A DNA stretch of 64,000 nucleotides, from NCBI RefSeq assembly GCF_000972845.2, contig NC_040033.1, positions 2,408,344 through 2,472,343 of the forward strand. Direction: 5' to 3'. Shown here one piece after another: positions 24,589-37,695 of the stretch. A program made the translations under genes and the position numbers. The notes beneath the pieces are model-generated. The model was not told where the DNA came from and ran no database searches. It worked only from the letters and a program-made list of their open reading frames with translations. Origin of the DNA: Larimichthys crocea (lineage: Eukaryota > Chordata > Actinopteri > Sciaenidae). The stretch's first letter is position 1. Every line of letters starts with the position of its first letter.

Positions 24589-24599
24589 TGAGTAGTTGG

Positions 24600-25670
24600 A
24601 GGCGGGTGTAGTTAATTATCAGGCAGGAGATGGATGCTGAATTATAAAAACTACAAAAATTAAACTGGCATTTGAATTTGAAATGGAATTTTGACAAGAA
24701 AATACATGAACATAAATTGTTAGGTGTGTCCTCAACCAAGTCAATATTTGATATTTAAAAGTAGGAAGGAGTGCAAGTTTCTGGTCAGCTTCATCATTAC
24801 GTGTTATTTCATCTCCATGACAGAACTGATAGATTTGGTTCAGTAATATCCAGAAGAGGGCGAGAAACTCAGATGGCACATGTCATCAACAGAGAATTTA
24901 CACTGACTAACTGAAGAGGAGCTGACTTTCTGCTTGACTGGCTTACTTTAAACCTTAAAGCTTTTCAATTTTTTTAAAATGTCATGGTTATATTTGTGGA
25001 CATGGGTTTGGGTTAGTGAATGATTTCACAAACAACGTTTGTTTCTTTCTTCTTCTTTTTTTATTAAATAAAAAATGTTATGTTTAAATCAATATAATAT
25101 CTGCCTTTATTGATCCAGAGTGGAATTCAGTGTTTGCAGCCGCACCATGCATGAAAAGTACAGAAATAGAAAGCAAAACATTAACAATCAACACATACAG
25201 GTTACAATGAAACAGATAAAAAAGTAAAAACAGAAGATGTGCAGAGTAACAGATGCAGCAAGTCCAAAGAATATGTAAGTACACCAATACAAGCACACAA
25301 TATATAATATGAAATAAAACAATACCATATTTATTTACTGTATGATTAACATATTATAATATGGTACTAAAATAGTTGTTGTTCATGTTATTATGTTATG
25401 TTTAGTTATAGTAGATTATATATATTATATATTTATATTTTATATATGTAAAACAACACACAATATGACAATAAGAAATACATTAATATTTTAATATATT
25501 TTTAATAATTGTATTTATATTATCTTTTGTTTCAAATCATTTATTTTATTTCAATTCTAATTATTGAATTATTATTTAAAAGTGTTTCATTTGTAAACAA
25601 ACGGGTTTTTTTTAAGAACTACATTTCCCGTCAGCCACCACGTTACACAACACAAAAAGCTACTTCCTGT
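24600..25670. other. A+T-rich intergenic region with a LINE-tail-like segment
   Basis: No gene is seen. At about 25095-25125 the minus strand reads GAATTCCACTCTGGATCAATAAAGG, which resembles the 3' tail of fish Rex1-type LINEs (ATCAATAAAG). The following 170 bases may belong to the same fragment. The remainder is low-complexity A+T. Confidence 0.45.
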
Positions 25671-25779
25671 AATTGAATTTCAAAATAAGAGTATCTGCGA
25701 ATGTTATCGCTATCAAATCGACCGCAAACTTAAAGCCGGGCTTTTATTCTGAAATCAAGGTCATTCACTCCGTGTGTCG

Positions 25780-26030
25780 TCGCTCTCCGCCACCGATCGC
25801 CCAGAACCGGGACAGTGTCACCTCGCATGAACGGAGGGCTCCTGCAGACAGCACCGCACAGTCCGCCGCCGCGATGAGGCTCCGTTTGGCCGGAGCCGTG
25901 CTGCTATCGGCGGCCGCCTACTACGTCTACGTGCCGCTGCCGAGCGGCGTGAGCGAGCCGTGGAAGCTGATGCTGCTGGACGCGCTGTTCCGGAGCTTCA
26001 TGCAGGCGGTGAGAGCTGGATGATGATGCC
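25780..26030 (+). promoter_or_regulatory. CpG-rich 5' end of nceh1
   Basis: A sharp rise in G+C and CpG against A+T-rich flanks covers the end of the 5'UTR and coding exon 1. There is no TATA box. This matches a CpG-island promoter of a broadly expressed gene. Confidence 0.55.
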
Positions 26031-29000
26031 GGGCAGGAGAGAGGGGAGCCGGGGGAGGACAGGTTGATGTGAGGGGGGGGTGGAAAATAAGTTTGATTTT
26101 ATACAGTTTAATAATTATATAATGAATAATTATAATAGTTAACATGTAAACAATAAAAGCAGGTGGTCAGCTGCAGGTTGTGTAACAGCAATAAATTATA
26201 ATCTAATCAAATTAGGTAAGATTAACAATGGAAAATGCAAAATAAACTAAAATAGAATGTGAAAACAGGGTTGTTTATATTTAAATATTTAACCACTATT
26301 ACTGTATACTATGTAAATAGGATATATCACACTAAGATATGATAACACTGGGCAACACAATTTTTGTTGAGTTAGGTCTGACAGCTGTTTTTAACTCATT
26401 TTTGGGTGCAGAATCCAAAACTGATCTCAGTTTAAAAAATATGAAAAATACTGTAATTTAACAGATGTGCTTGTTTGAATTTTAAAAATCTGCATCGTTG
26501 CTGTCACTGCGTTCTTCAGCATCACATCACTCAGATCTTCTAGAGGAGGTTAAAAAACTGGGACTGGAATTTCAGCTGAATGAGGCGTTGGTCTTATAGC
26601 TGACGGTAGATCAGGATATTCTATTTTACTTTTATTATTCTTTTATTTCTCTTGTTAAATCCTGATGTTTTCACTAAACAAAAGTAACAGTCAAACCACG
26701 GGGATACCAAACGCCAACTTTTCACGTGTTCCTTTGGTCCACATCCACTCTCGACACACTGCTTGCACACTTTGTGAGTGGCTTTGTCTTGGTCGCAGAG
26801 TTTGACTTTAAAATATGCAAAATATGCTTGTTTGACAAACACACTGATGTTTGCTATCCTCTGACTTGGAATGGTGAAACTAGCACAAATACTGCAAAAA
26901 GGAGTCAGGAGCAGACATGATCTGGAACAAAGGAAATATAAAACACTAAGATGGAATAGTTACAAGCTTCGAAAACTACACAAACAGCATAAAACCAAAC
27001 AGAACTTACAACGGTATGCCCATGGTTACAAGGTGAAGAGAAAAGCCAGCACAGATCCTCTTCATTCCTACTCTGCCGGCTTTCTGTGTGCAGATATTAA
27101 CAGTACTGACATACTGGGAGCTGCACACACCTCTCACCACATTGTCTCAATTGTGACTTGCACAAACAAGTTGCCACGTAGCTGCAGATGAGTCCAATCG
27201 TAATCAGCAAGTCTTCCTACAGCTAATCAGTGGAACTTTGCTTATCTGGAGGGTCAGCTGTGGAGAAAACACTTGACGTGCTGGAAAAAAACTGACGGCA
27301 ATTTTGGAATCAGCATAAAAATCTAATTAAATTGTTCCCCAGTGTAATATATATATATAATATAAATACTGATAGTAGGCAGATAAGACAGGAATACATC
27401 TGTTTATATAACAGAAACTATTAGAGTAGAGTAGAATATAATAATACAGAGCTGCAGAGTTTGTACCATAATAATACATTTCATTTAAATGACAGCAGAG
27501 GTATGATGGGGTGAAGACGTGACATTAGTTTCGGACGAGAGGTCACATAGAAAAGCCCAAATATGTGTGATGTAGTCAGAGAGAGTCCTTTTAGGACATT
27601 TTGTTCCAACACTAACTAATAAATACTTTACTCACGTGAGTTGAGGCTGCTGCCGGAGACCGTGAATGACATTTTTATGCATTTATTGTCGTCTTAAGTT
27701 AAGTCACACAGCAATATCAGGCTGTCGTGGCTCCATTGTTGGGTGCTTATGGGAATATAATCCATCACACTGATATATATAACAGAAAATACATCATACT
27801 ATAAGAGAATATATCCGAATACTACTTCATATCCCAGAATTTAACCAAATATCATACTCAGTGCTGTGAATTAGTGAATGCAGTCTGATAATAATCATAA
27901 TTAATGTAATTATTTAGATTTTCTGGCATCAGTTGAAGGGTTAAATCCCCTTTAAGATAAGACGTTGGATTATCTGCGAAATGCACAAACACAAAGCTGA
28001 GTTTCCTGGAAAGCAGCAAAGCTCCCGTGACCTTATACCTGTTTGATACAGTACGTGGAATCAGCCTCATGTTACACACACACAGCTGTAACTCCTCTTT
28101 TAACATGTTACTTTTAAGATCTCAGCAAACACACACACACACACACCCGGGAATTACATTCTTATGCGTCATTGCAGTGCAACAAGTTTCTACACAGGTT
28201 TTCACGCCCTTGCTCTTTTGTTTCTGCTGCAGCACTGCTGGGTGGATTTCAGTTTCACCTTAATCCAATGTTTTATTCATCGACACGAAAGGCAGGGAGA
28301 GGCAGATCACCTTCACAAGCAAATAAATATCAAGCTAGAGAGATGTTAGGCAAAGTGCTGTCCTTTCTGCTTCGCTACATTTAGATACTTTGCATATTTA
28401 AAAAGTTTCCTCAAGCTGCTTTGCCCTCAGTAAGTCAAACCTGTCCCTCTCAGGTGAACATAACCAGTCCAACATGCAGTGACTGACATGTCTGTGTCTG
28501 TTTTTCTTCAGAGCGACGTGGCTCACGCTCTGGGCGTGTGCCATCGGGTTCACCTGTTGAACCGCGTGGTGTCCTGGGTGGAGGTGATCGAGGCTCGCTC
28601 CTGCCCCGCCGTGCACGTGACCGACTCCGAGCTGGGCGGCGTGCCCGCCCGAGTCTTCCAGCCAAAGGGGGGGAAGCGGCTGAAAAGGGGAGTGTTGTAT
28701 TTCCACGGAGGAGGATGGGCCCTCGGGAGCGGACGTGAGTGCTGATGTTGAAACTCTGGAAGCTCCAGAAAAAGGAGGATTGTTGACTTCATCACTGTGT
28801 GAAACCAATATGAAACTCACATTATTGTTCATATAATATCATGATCACTCACATCATCCACAGGGATGCGATCGTACGACCTTCTGTGTCGGAAAATGGC
28901 TGAGGACCTGGACTCCGTCATCATGTCCGTCGAGTAAGTCCTGTCAGAAAGACATGTTGATATCTTAATGATCCTAACTTAACTGAACTTACCTTAACCC

Positions 29001-30432
29001 GACTTGACTTATTGATATGAAGTTGGGAATTATTTGCGAAAGTTAGATCGTGACCTTAGAGACTGATGTTTGTGGAGTTTGTTCAGTTGTCATGGAGACG
29101 CTGTAGTTGGTAAAGATGAGCAGAGAAGAGATGAAAAGAGTCTTTAAATATATTTACAGTGAACTAAAATTAGATGCTTTTGGGACAAATCTGCCCTTTT
29201 ATTCATCTTTAAACGCGTTATGTAATAAAATAATTCTGTCTCCCGATGATGTCCCGTTGCCATAGTTACCGCCTGGCTCCAGAGGCGGTGTTCCCGGACC
29301 AGTACCACGACGCGTTAGCGGCGTCACGGGCTTTCCTGTCCTCTCCGGTTTTGGAGCGCTACGGCATCGATCCGCAGAGGGTGTGTGTGTCTGGAGACAG
29401 CGCCGGGGGAAACCTGGCTGCCGCTGTCGCACAGGAGGTGGGAAAACAAACACACACACACACACACACACACATCTCACTGCGAACTCACTCCCAGTCA
29501 CATCTGGTCCCCGCTGTGTTTACAACACACAACACGTGCAGTTAGTCTCTTGAGTTGTTTGTTAGTAGCAGCTGGTGTCAAAATGTTAGTTTAAGTGCAA
29601 GAGGCGCTGTATGTAGAGTTTAAAACCTTTTGTAGCAACTTAATATATTAAATATGATCATAAATCAACTATTTCAGTTTAAAACTAACTATTCAAGTTG
29701 ATATCCCCCCTCACATAGACCCATATCAGCTGTATCACAGTGGAGCTGTGATTGGAGCACAGAGAAAGAAAGCGTGGGTTGTATAATCTAAAACCTGACC
29801 TGTGTCCACAGCTCAGCTCAGATGACAGCATCAAGGTGAAGTTCAAGGTCCAGGCGTTGATCTACCCCGTGCTGCAGGCGCTCGACTTCTACACCCCGTC
29901 CTACCAGCAGAACCAGGCCGTGCCCATCCTCTACAGGCCGTACATGGCTCGTTTCTGGCTGCAGTACCTGGGCGCCGACCCCTCCCTGGAGCCCCTCCTG
30001 CTGGCTAACAACCACAGCTCCCTGGACCAGCCGGCCATCGGCGCCAACATCCGCTCCAAGCTGAACTGGAGAGCGTTGCTCCCGGCCGAACGCAGGAAGC
30101 ACTACCGGCCGGTGGTCAAAGAAACGGGATCGCTGGGGGTGATGGGCAAAGTGCCGCAGCTGGTGGACGTGAGGGCGGCGCCGCTGCTGGCGGATCAGGA
30201 GGTTCTGGGCAGGACGCCTAAAGCGTACGTGATGACCTGCGAGTTTGACGTCCTGAGGGACGACGGGTTGATGTATGTCAGACGCCTACAGGACGCCGGC
30301 GTCGCGGTGACCAGCGATCACTACGAGGACGGCTTTCACGCCTGCATGGTGTTCGCGTACCTGCCGATGATGTCGAGCGTTGGACGGAGGAGCATGAACA
30401 ACTACATTGACTGGCTGGACCAGAACCTGTAG
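25874..30432 (+). CDS. nceh1: Neutral cholesterol ester hydrolase 1, five exons, complete
   Basis: Exons are 25874-26008, 28512-28734, 28864-28933, 29266-29437 and 29812-30432. Together they give 1221 bases, or 406 residues, against 408 in human NCEH1. The protein is a type II ER-membrane alpha/beta hydrolase of the hormone-sensitive-lipase/AADAC family that hydrolyses cholesteryl esters and ether lipids. Visible features are an N-terminal signal anchor (residues about 4-22, ending [10 protein letters not shown]), the oxyanion motif HGGGW at 110-114, the nucleophile motif GDSAGG with Ser188, Asp346 in DVLRDDG, and His376 in DGFHAC. The triad is complete. The frame is open upstream of Met1, but this ATG matches the family start and has a GCCGCG context. 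Teleosts have more than one nceh1 paralogue, and I cannot say which this is. Confidence 0.95.
26009..28511 (+). other. Intron 1 of nceh1, nothing recognised
   Basis: This 2.5 kb intron is A+T-rich and unremarkable. It holds a short (CA)n at 28127-28147. Open frames here are short and lack homology that I recognise. Confidence 0.6.
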
Positions 30433-30497
30433 ACGGTCGAACCACTCCAGATCCAGGACCTGTGTGGTCCATTTACGGCAACAAAGATGTCCTGGAG

Positions 30498-30503
30498 AAT
30501 AAA
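30498..30503 (+). terminator. Candidate polyadenylation signal of nceh1
   Basis: AATAAA in GGAGAATAAAAGTCTGG, 66 bases after the stop codon. Usage of this signal would give a very short 3'UTR; a longer one is possible, with AATAAA also at about 33168. Confidence 0.4.
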
Positions 30504-30880
30504 AGTCTGGATCTCCAGAGATTTAGGGGTTAGACGGGCAAAAAATCTTCCTTGAGAACCTCGTTTTTTTGCACCCAAAAAGCTCAGAGTATCCTTTATA
30601 GCATTTTATGAAGCAGTGTGGATGTTCCTCACTGAACCCTGAGACCAAAATCAAATGCAACCAAAGAGAGTGTCGCTGTCACACTTTTATCAAAGGCCAT
30701 AAATCCGATGAGAGTTTAAACATGCTTCAACATGAGTCTTAAATTATAAATGATCACCAAAACAACACACAGGTCGTTGTTTAAGCTTAAAACTCAAATT
30801 CTCCTCAGTTAGCTGACTAAAACAGGGTTGGACAAGTCAGTTCATCCCACCTACGGGCAGTTTAGTCATCGATTAACCTG

Positions 30881-31007
30881 TTAAAGGTCCAGTGTGTCAC
30901 ATTTAGGAGGACGTGCTTTAGTGTTTGATCACCTGAAAATAATAAAAACGCGAGTCCTCTCACGTGGAAAGTCGAATCCTCTGAATCCTACACACTGGAG
31001 CTTTAAA
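30881..31007 (+). mobile_element. Short MITE with TTAAAGGTCCAGTGTGT ends
   Basis: The terminal sequences TTAAAGGTCCAGTGTGT and, in inverse, ACACACTGGAGCTTTAA bound a 127-base segment that includes CACCTGAAAATAATAA. It is an internally deleted relative of the longer copies at 44151-44445 and 49198-49526. Confidence 0.75.
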
Positions 31008-31021
31008 GCGCATGACAGCAA

Positions 31022-31092
31022 CATGAGATTCGAACCAGGAACCCTTCTTGCTGTGAGGCGATGGTGCGAACCACTGCACCACCGTGCCGCCA
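31022..31092 (-). mobile_element. tRNA-derived SINE head
   Basis: The minus strand reads GGCGGCACGGTGGTGCAGTGG then CCTCACAGCAAGAAGGGTTC and GGTTCGAATC. These are A-box- and B-box-like elements spaced as in tRNA-derived fish SINEs of the DANA type. Only the head is present, and it is not a folded functional tRNA. Confidence 0.6.
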
Positions 31093-31370
31093 TGTAACGA
31101 TTGCTCCTCAATCACAAAACAAAACGCATCTAAAGTGTGCGTTATCTGATTTGGAGAACCCTGACATGGTGTTTATCTGCTCCAGTTATCACTGTCTGAG
31201 CTTTTCACCGTAAACTGAGACGACTTCTGGCGACATAAAGTCATTTAAACTTAAAATAGCCTCCGTTAAAAAACAAAGAGCTCCTGATCCGACGAGCTTC
31301 AGAGGTCGAAGTCGCTCTTCAAGTTATCTTCAGCTTTTATTTTTTTTATGATGCACTGAAGCAGTCGCAG

Positions 31371-31373
<3 letters not shown>

Positions 31374-31413
<40 letters not shown>
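31374..31413. repeat. (CA)n microsatellite
   Basis: About 20 uninterrupted CA units. A short (TG)n follows at 31456-31474, and (GAT)n and (CTG)n tracts lie at about 31590-31612 and 31701-31723. Confidence 0.95.
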
Positions 31414-31418
<5 letters not shown>

Positions 31419-31419
31419 A

Positions 31420-34400
31420 CAGGCCAGTCAAGGTTAACAGTGTGTATGAGAGTGCGTGTGTGTGTGTGTGTGTGTTTTTAAAAGTATGCCAGAGTTCACA
31501 TCTGTGTACACTCACTGGATTGTGCAATATTTAATGTTTGAAAGTCTCCCTCGCTCTCTGATGACCACTGTACTGCAGGGCCAATGCAATGATGATGATG
31601 ATGATGATGAAGAAGATAGCTGTGAATGCGTGAATTACTGTATCGCCACGAGAGACACACGAGATCCCAAACGGACTATCGTGTTTCCCAACCCCCACCG
31701 CTGCTGCTGCTGCTGCTGCTGGCCCGAAACGAATATAATGAACCGACGACAGCGAGCGTCAGACAGACTTCTTTGGCTCTCGGCCCGAAAAACTCGCAGA
31801 GCCAAAACGCTGAGCACCGAGTGTGGCCATCACAGGGCTTCACGTTATTCAAAAAAAAAAAAAAGAAGGTGAAAGAAATGTTGAAATCCTTCCAGACAGT
31901 CTGCGCTTTCTAGTAAAAAAAAACAAAAAACAAAGCAACAAGAAGTCTTCTGAGGGTTTTTTAAAGATGTGCACTGCAGAGAAAGATTGATTGAATGTTT
32001 CATTTTAAAAACGCTGTGTGATCGTTTTAGATTGTATGAACGAGGTTTTAATAAGTCGCGGGTTATGCAACGGGCCGTTTCAGCCAAGCAGAGATACAAA
32101 AGTGGCTCCAGATGTCCTCCTCGCAGCGCTAATCAATCCCATAAATTAGCTGTTTTATTGGCTTCTGTGAAAACTCTGTTTGGGCTGGGTTGAGGAATCA
32201 CAATATTTAGTGTTCTTTATTTTATTGTTTTAATCGTGTACTGTATTTGTTTGTTTTGGGTGTTTCTTACTGTGGTTACGAGGAGCAGCACCTGTAGAGG
32301 GCGATCTCCGGTGAAGGGTTTTCAGGCTTTTTTTAGAAGATCGCAGCTCAAAGGTCACAAGGTCACAATGAGATAAATTAAAAATATAGAAGTATAAGCA
32401 ACGTTTGAGCAACTTTTCAAGACAGAAAAGGCAGATTAGGACCTCTCAAATGAAACAATTATCACAAAATCACATTTTAAAGATGTTTTTACAGACTAAA
32501 TAAGTGACGATTGGAGGATTAATGCAGAAAATAACCAGCAGATTACTCAGCATCCAACAGAAACTCACCACAAGGCGCCTTTTTACAGCTGTTTTGGAGC
32601 TATACGATCACATCACATGACCTGGCTGGAGTTTTCAGGTCGTAGATTTCATAGCTGCAGCAAAAAATGTAATTCGTGAAGGCACAGGTGATTCTCAGAT
32701 ATCCACAAAGACAAAACAAATAGTTTCATGTGATGAATTCACGTTTAAACGTGTAAAATTGAACCTCAGGCGTTTGAGCACGTGACTTTTACATGTTCAT
32801 GTTTTGCAAAACTACAACGTTGATATTTAATAAATCTGAACATAATTAGACCGAACTAAAATGCAGATAGTCGATATTTACCCAGATACGTCACCTGCTA
32901 GTTGCAGAGTTTGTTTGATGATTTGAGGTGCAGCTGCGTCACCGTCAGACTTGTAATCACAGTAATTAAATTCCTCTTTGCTTTATTTGACTAATTAATA
33001 ACTGTGATGTAACTAACGAGGGGTTGGGGGGTTGAGTTGTACCTGCTGTATCTGTACACGATGTAAAATGTTGACAATTTATTTATGGAAACAAAGATTA
33101 TATTGACACACACACACAAATCAATATATATATATATGTAGAGAGAGATGTTTGTGTTTCTCTTTAAGGAAATAAACCAAAGTTAACATCCTTGATAAAA
33201 CGTGTGTTCTGTATAGATGTTAGCTGATTATTGGTTATCATTAGAAATATTATCAATTTCTAAGTGGTAGTTTATTATTTATTATAAAACATACAATAAT
33301 TCTTTATTTGTTATTAAATTATATGTTACTGTTTATAATAATGAGTTATATATCACACAGTTATGATCAGTTATATCTGAATTCTGATTATTAGCTATCA
33401 TATCTAGTATTTCTTATTAAACTTAATTATTATTAAGTTATATAAAATATGGCAATCCCAAATTATAGTTAATCAGGTTAATTAAAGTATTATAAAATTA
33501 GTATGGATCATATGAGTTATTATTCTTTATCATAAGCACCATTATAAGTTATTTAATCATAGTTTAGTAGGTTAATTTTCATAATTAGTTACCATGGGGA
33601 TCAAATATATTAAACTTTTAATTAAAACCACTGTTATTAGTTACTAAATATATCTTAATAATTAAGTAATGAGTTATTATAGGTATTAAAAATATAATAA
33701 TCCTTCATTATATTTGATCATTATAGTTATTAATTATGAAATTATAGTTTTAAGTTGTAAATTAATTAATTACAAATATATCAATTTGATTTAAAAAGTA
33801 ATTATTGATTAAATTATAGTTTATTATTTGTGATTATTAGTTATTACAGATATTACATTTGGTATTTCTTTATGACGATTAGTTATTCAGTTATTATGAT
33901 TTATAGTAAATTATTTAATCCCAGCAGATATAATCTCTCTTTTTATGGGTCTGTATCTAATTTCAAAATAAAAGTCTGACACAGAAGATGGCGCCAGATC
34001 TTCCTCCTGAGCCTCCCATCAGTTCATCCGCTGCTGTTAGAAATAAGCGCAGATATAATTCATCTTTTTATTCCTTTGTTCTTCATTTTTATGTCAGATT
34101 TATGAACAGCATAACATTTTATGGTTTCTCTGTGATGGATTCACACTTCAGTTCTTGTGTTGCTGTGATTTGACGTCCTGTGTCAGCCTGCTGAGGAAAA
34201 CCGGTTTTTACCTTTCAGCGTGCCGTTTCCTCACCTCTGAGTGGAAAAAAGAAAAATCAAAGAAACCACTTGAGTTTCTGTCTTTCTTCATCTTTCACTT
34301 CTCTTCTCGTCGTTCAAGCCAAAGCCTGCAGAGGAAACAGAAACCGAATCCATCAGATGCTTGCGTGACAGAATGCAACATGCATGATCAGAGTTGGTGA

Positions 34401-35050
34401 GCAGGAACATGCTTCTCCTGATGGACAGGTTTGTGTGCATGTGTGTGTGTGTTTGGCAGTCAGACCTGCATCTGGAGGAGCCACGGGGCCCTCTCAGTGT
34501 TTGTCTGCTCGGATCTAACACACTTGATTAGTGTGCGGTTGCCCATCAGGACTCGATTACTGCACGTGGGTGGTGAAGCAACAGTCAGTCAGCACGCTGC
34601 CAAAGAGGCCGCACGACTGCATGAGTATCCACTCAGCCATTGTTGTTTTGTTTTGTTTTTTTTTGTTTTTTTTCCATAACCACTTAATCCCGTTTGGAGT
34701 CACAGCAGAGCGAAGAGCTTATCCCAGCATGCACTCTGTCCGCTGATCAAAGGGCGGATCCACCATTCGAGATGACAAACAGTAAGTCGGGGAGAGGTCA
34801 AACGAATCGCCGTCTGAGAAACGCACATTTCTTTTGGCTGATTGATTTTTAGAGGAAACATCTGGTTTAACCTTTGCAGCCCTGCGTATCCCATAATCCA
34901 CTGTGCTCCAGTCAATTCGTGAATGGTGGTGCGTTCAGGGAACTCTTCTTCTTCTTCTTCAACAGTGAGATGGATGCTCGCATAAATACATTGATGCACA
35001 TACAGAAGCACGTTTGACGACAGTTATCGAAGGTGTTTTTTGTTGACAAA
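31420..35050. other. Intergenic region without recognised genes
   Basis: Mixed sequence with poly-A and poly-T tracts. The segment 33190-33950 is very A+T-rich with repeated TTATTAT/ATAATTA motifs. Open frames are short, and several owe their length to trinucleotide repeats. I see no exon with convincing conservation. Confidence 0.5.
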
Positions 35051-35150
35051 AACCTCTAGATCAGGGGTCTTCAACCCGGGGCGGTCAGCGACCCATAGGG
35101 GGTCGAAAGAGTCATAATAATTGACAATTTATATAAATATAACAAAAATC

Positions 35151-35305
35151 GGTTTGCTCAGTCGGTAGAGCATCCGCCCCACGTACGAAGCCCAGGTTTC
35201 GAATCCGACCTGCAGCCCTTTGCTGCGTGTCATTCCCCATCTCTCTCTATCCCCACATTTCCTGTCACTCTTCAGCTGTCTCTGTCAAAAATAAAGCTTG
35301 AAAAA
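35151..35305 (+). mobile_element. tRNA-derived SINE
   Basis: The A-box region GGTTTGCTCAGTCGGTAGAG and B-box region GGTTTCGAATCCGACC are tRNA-spaced. They are followed by a tRNA-unrelated body (GCCCTTTGCTGCGTGTCATT) and an AATAAAGCTTG tail, a layout common in percomorph SINEs. The 95 bases before it (about 35056-35150, starting GGGGTCTTCAACCCGGGGC) look like another short repeat, also seen reversed near 63200-63250. Confidence 0.75.
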
Positions 35306-35534
35306 TATAACAGAAATGATTTACGACATTAACATAAAGCGCCCAGCCGCTATAAGGAACGGTGTTGGCTGAAACACAGCGGTTCTTTAACGTGAATCAA
35401 GTACTTAACGCTAGTTACTAGTTTGATAATAAGTGAAGCGGAATGGACGAACCTGTCATTGTTATTAAGGTGAAATAAAAGGTGAATGAAGTGAATATAA
35501 AAGTTATTTCACTGCCAAAAACAAGCTCCCATTT

Positions 35535-36080
35535 CGGGTTCCGGAGGCCGACGTCCTCTCCAGACTCAAGACGTCCCTTTACGATAGAGCTCATAGTTAA
35601 AGCGAGTCCTGAATCATCTCTTAGTGATTTCCGGGGGACTTCCCACGATGATCTGAGCTTTTCTCTCTCCATCTAAACACATTCTTGTCCCATTAATGCA
35701 TGTCACTAACTCAGCTTCTTCCCTGGAGCTTTGTTTCTGCTTTCTTATCTTTCTCACGGATTGTGGCTACGCCGAGTTATCAGCGATCGGTCGAGCCTGC
35801 TGCTGCGGTCCTACTTGACGTCCACTACTATTATTATTAGTGATGTCATTATTACCACTTTTAGCTTTCCTATCCATCTATGTCTTTAACTCAGCTGGCA
35901 CCAGTGAGCTCGGTTCTGCTCGAGGTTTCTGCCTCTTAAAGGAAGTTTTTTCCTCGCCACCGTCGCCAAGTATTTGCTCATGGTGCGAATTGTTGAGTCT
36001 CTGTAGATAATACTGTAAAGACTACGCTCTGTATGGAAATTCAAGTCGTTTGGCTCTATGTAAATAAAACTACACTGAGT
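35535..36080 (+). mobile_element. 3' end of a LINE-2-like element
   Basis: This contains the widespread fish LINE 3' sequence GAGGTTTCTGCCTCTTAAAG, then GTTTTTTCCTCGCCAC and AATTGTTGAGTCTCTGTAGA. It is preceded by a decayed C-terminal RT-like stretch. No full domain remains. Confidence 0.7.
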
Positions 36081-37595
36081 AAAAGTATGTAGAGTAACTA
36101 CAATCACACAAAATGTACTTGAAGTATTAAAAGTACTGACTGTTCTACTATTAAATATGATATAATTAGATTATGAACTATTATGCAACTAATAATTATT
36201 TTCATTATGATTCATCTGCTGATTATTTTCTCAATGAATCAACTTGTTTGGTTTGTATTGTGATAAATGTCGACCAATTAACCAAAATGACACTTTCACT
36301 GCGTCCAAACCTCTAAATTATGGCAAAAAAATAAAAATATTGAAAAGGAAAAAAAGCTGGAATCGTGAAATGTTTTCATATGAAATAAATATGAACCAGA
36401 CTTTTTTTTATGTTTCATGTGAAGAAATCTTAATTAAAACTGTCAAATAAATGTCACGGAGTAGAATTATAAAGAAGCTCAAGTAAAGTAAAAAACAGCT
36501 TGACATCTAAGCACCAAAGAGTATGTTACGTGTCTGCACTGAAAAATCCCCAAAAACGAACACATGTAACTGAAGATGGCAGCACGCAGGACTCAGTGGA
36601 CTGTTGCTCATCGATGCAATGCACAATAGAAAAGCAGGAGCCGCTCACAGCTGCACAGAATTAAAGAAAATTGGTGATGGGGGTGAGACAGCTCGAGACA
36701 GATCCAAGAAAACAAGAAGTAAGTATTGGGTTGGAAAAACTTTTTTTTCTGCCTCACGAAAAGCCGTCTGATTGATGTCCGTTGGCGCACGAATCGTATA
36801 ATTTACTGTTCCATAAAAAGGTATTTGTGATGACAAAGACTTTGACAAATAGTACAGATACAAAAAAATACGATCATGTACGCGTGTGGAATGAAAACAG
36901 TCAGGAAATATGACAAGACCATGAAACTTTAACGAGGTGTTTGCACCCCGGCGGTCATCGTTAAGTTTAGGAATAAAAATGTAAAAAAAACAAACACCTG
37001 CAGGGCGTAAATAAAAGAAAGCCACACATCATGTCACCAGTTCTACATTTCTCCACATTTGGTCTTTGTAACTGCGTCGATCAATTTGCACTCAGCAGAG
37101 GTGAAGGGAGCTTCACAACCTCTGATTTATTCAGCGCCGTCAGCTCAGGTTGAAGATTCGTACGCCTCTAGTTCAAAGCTGGAAGTACTGGCACCAGAAA
37201 AACCTCTTGACATGAGACACTACTGTTTGTTTTCCATCTTCTACGAACAGTTTCTTTTTTTATTTTTTTAACCATGACAGCCACATTTATCTGACTTATA
37301 TTCCAGAAAGTGATTATAAAGCGGGTGTGGGTGCTTTAGAAATACCGTGAAAGCATAAAAACACACACTGTGCCTTTCAACGAGCTTTCTAGACAGTCAT
37401 CGATACATCGCCAGCATGACACCCAACATCCTGTGGTTGGTCATGCATCACTCAGAAAACAGTCAGCCAATCAGAGGAGAGGCTCATTAATATTAATGAG
37501 ACAAAACACAATCCGTCATGCTCTTGCATGCGTGACAGAGATGTAAAACTATACTCAGGTGGTTTTTTTTTTTAGGTATTTGACACCACAAACAT
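36081..37595. other. Intergenic, no recognised gene
   Basis: Minus-strand 36645-37025 is open for 126 codons, but I do not recognise the product and it has no splice, promoter or compositional support. Otherwise I see nothing. Confidence 0.45.
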
Positions 37596-37598
37596 ATT

Positions 37599-37657
37599 AC
37601 TAAGTACATTCACCAAAGTACTCTAAAGTCCAGAGTACTTTGGTGAATGTACTTAGT
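37599..37657. repeat. Perfect 26-bp inverted repeat (hairpin)
   Basis: The arm ACTAAGTACATTCACCAAAG plus TACTCT (37599-37624) and its exact reverse complement (37632-37657) flank a 7-base loop AAAGTCC. The DNA could extrude as a cruciform, or the RNA could fold as a long hairpin. Confidence 0.95.
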
Positions 37658-37695
37658 TACAATACACAGGCTGCCCGCTTGATTATAGCTGCCAC

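Noticed and set aside
28398..28832. Minus-strand open frame across nceh1 exon 2
   Set aside because: It crosses the splice donor of a well-supported exon and shows no recognised family.
31022..31092. Candidate tRNA gene
   Set aside because: It has A- and B-box-like motifs but no cloverleaf pairing by eye, and it matches a SINE head.
31456..31872. 138-codon plus-strand open frame with Asp and Cys runs
   Set aside because: Its runs come from (GAT)n and (CTG)n microsatellites; no homology recognised.
35151..35230. Candidate tRNA gene at the second SINE
   Set aside because: tRNA-like promoter boxes are followed by a SINE body and tail, not by an acceptor stem.
36645..37025. 126-codon minus-strand open frame
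   Set aside because: No recognised motifs, no promoter or splice context, and composition like the flanks. Not called as a gene.
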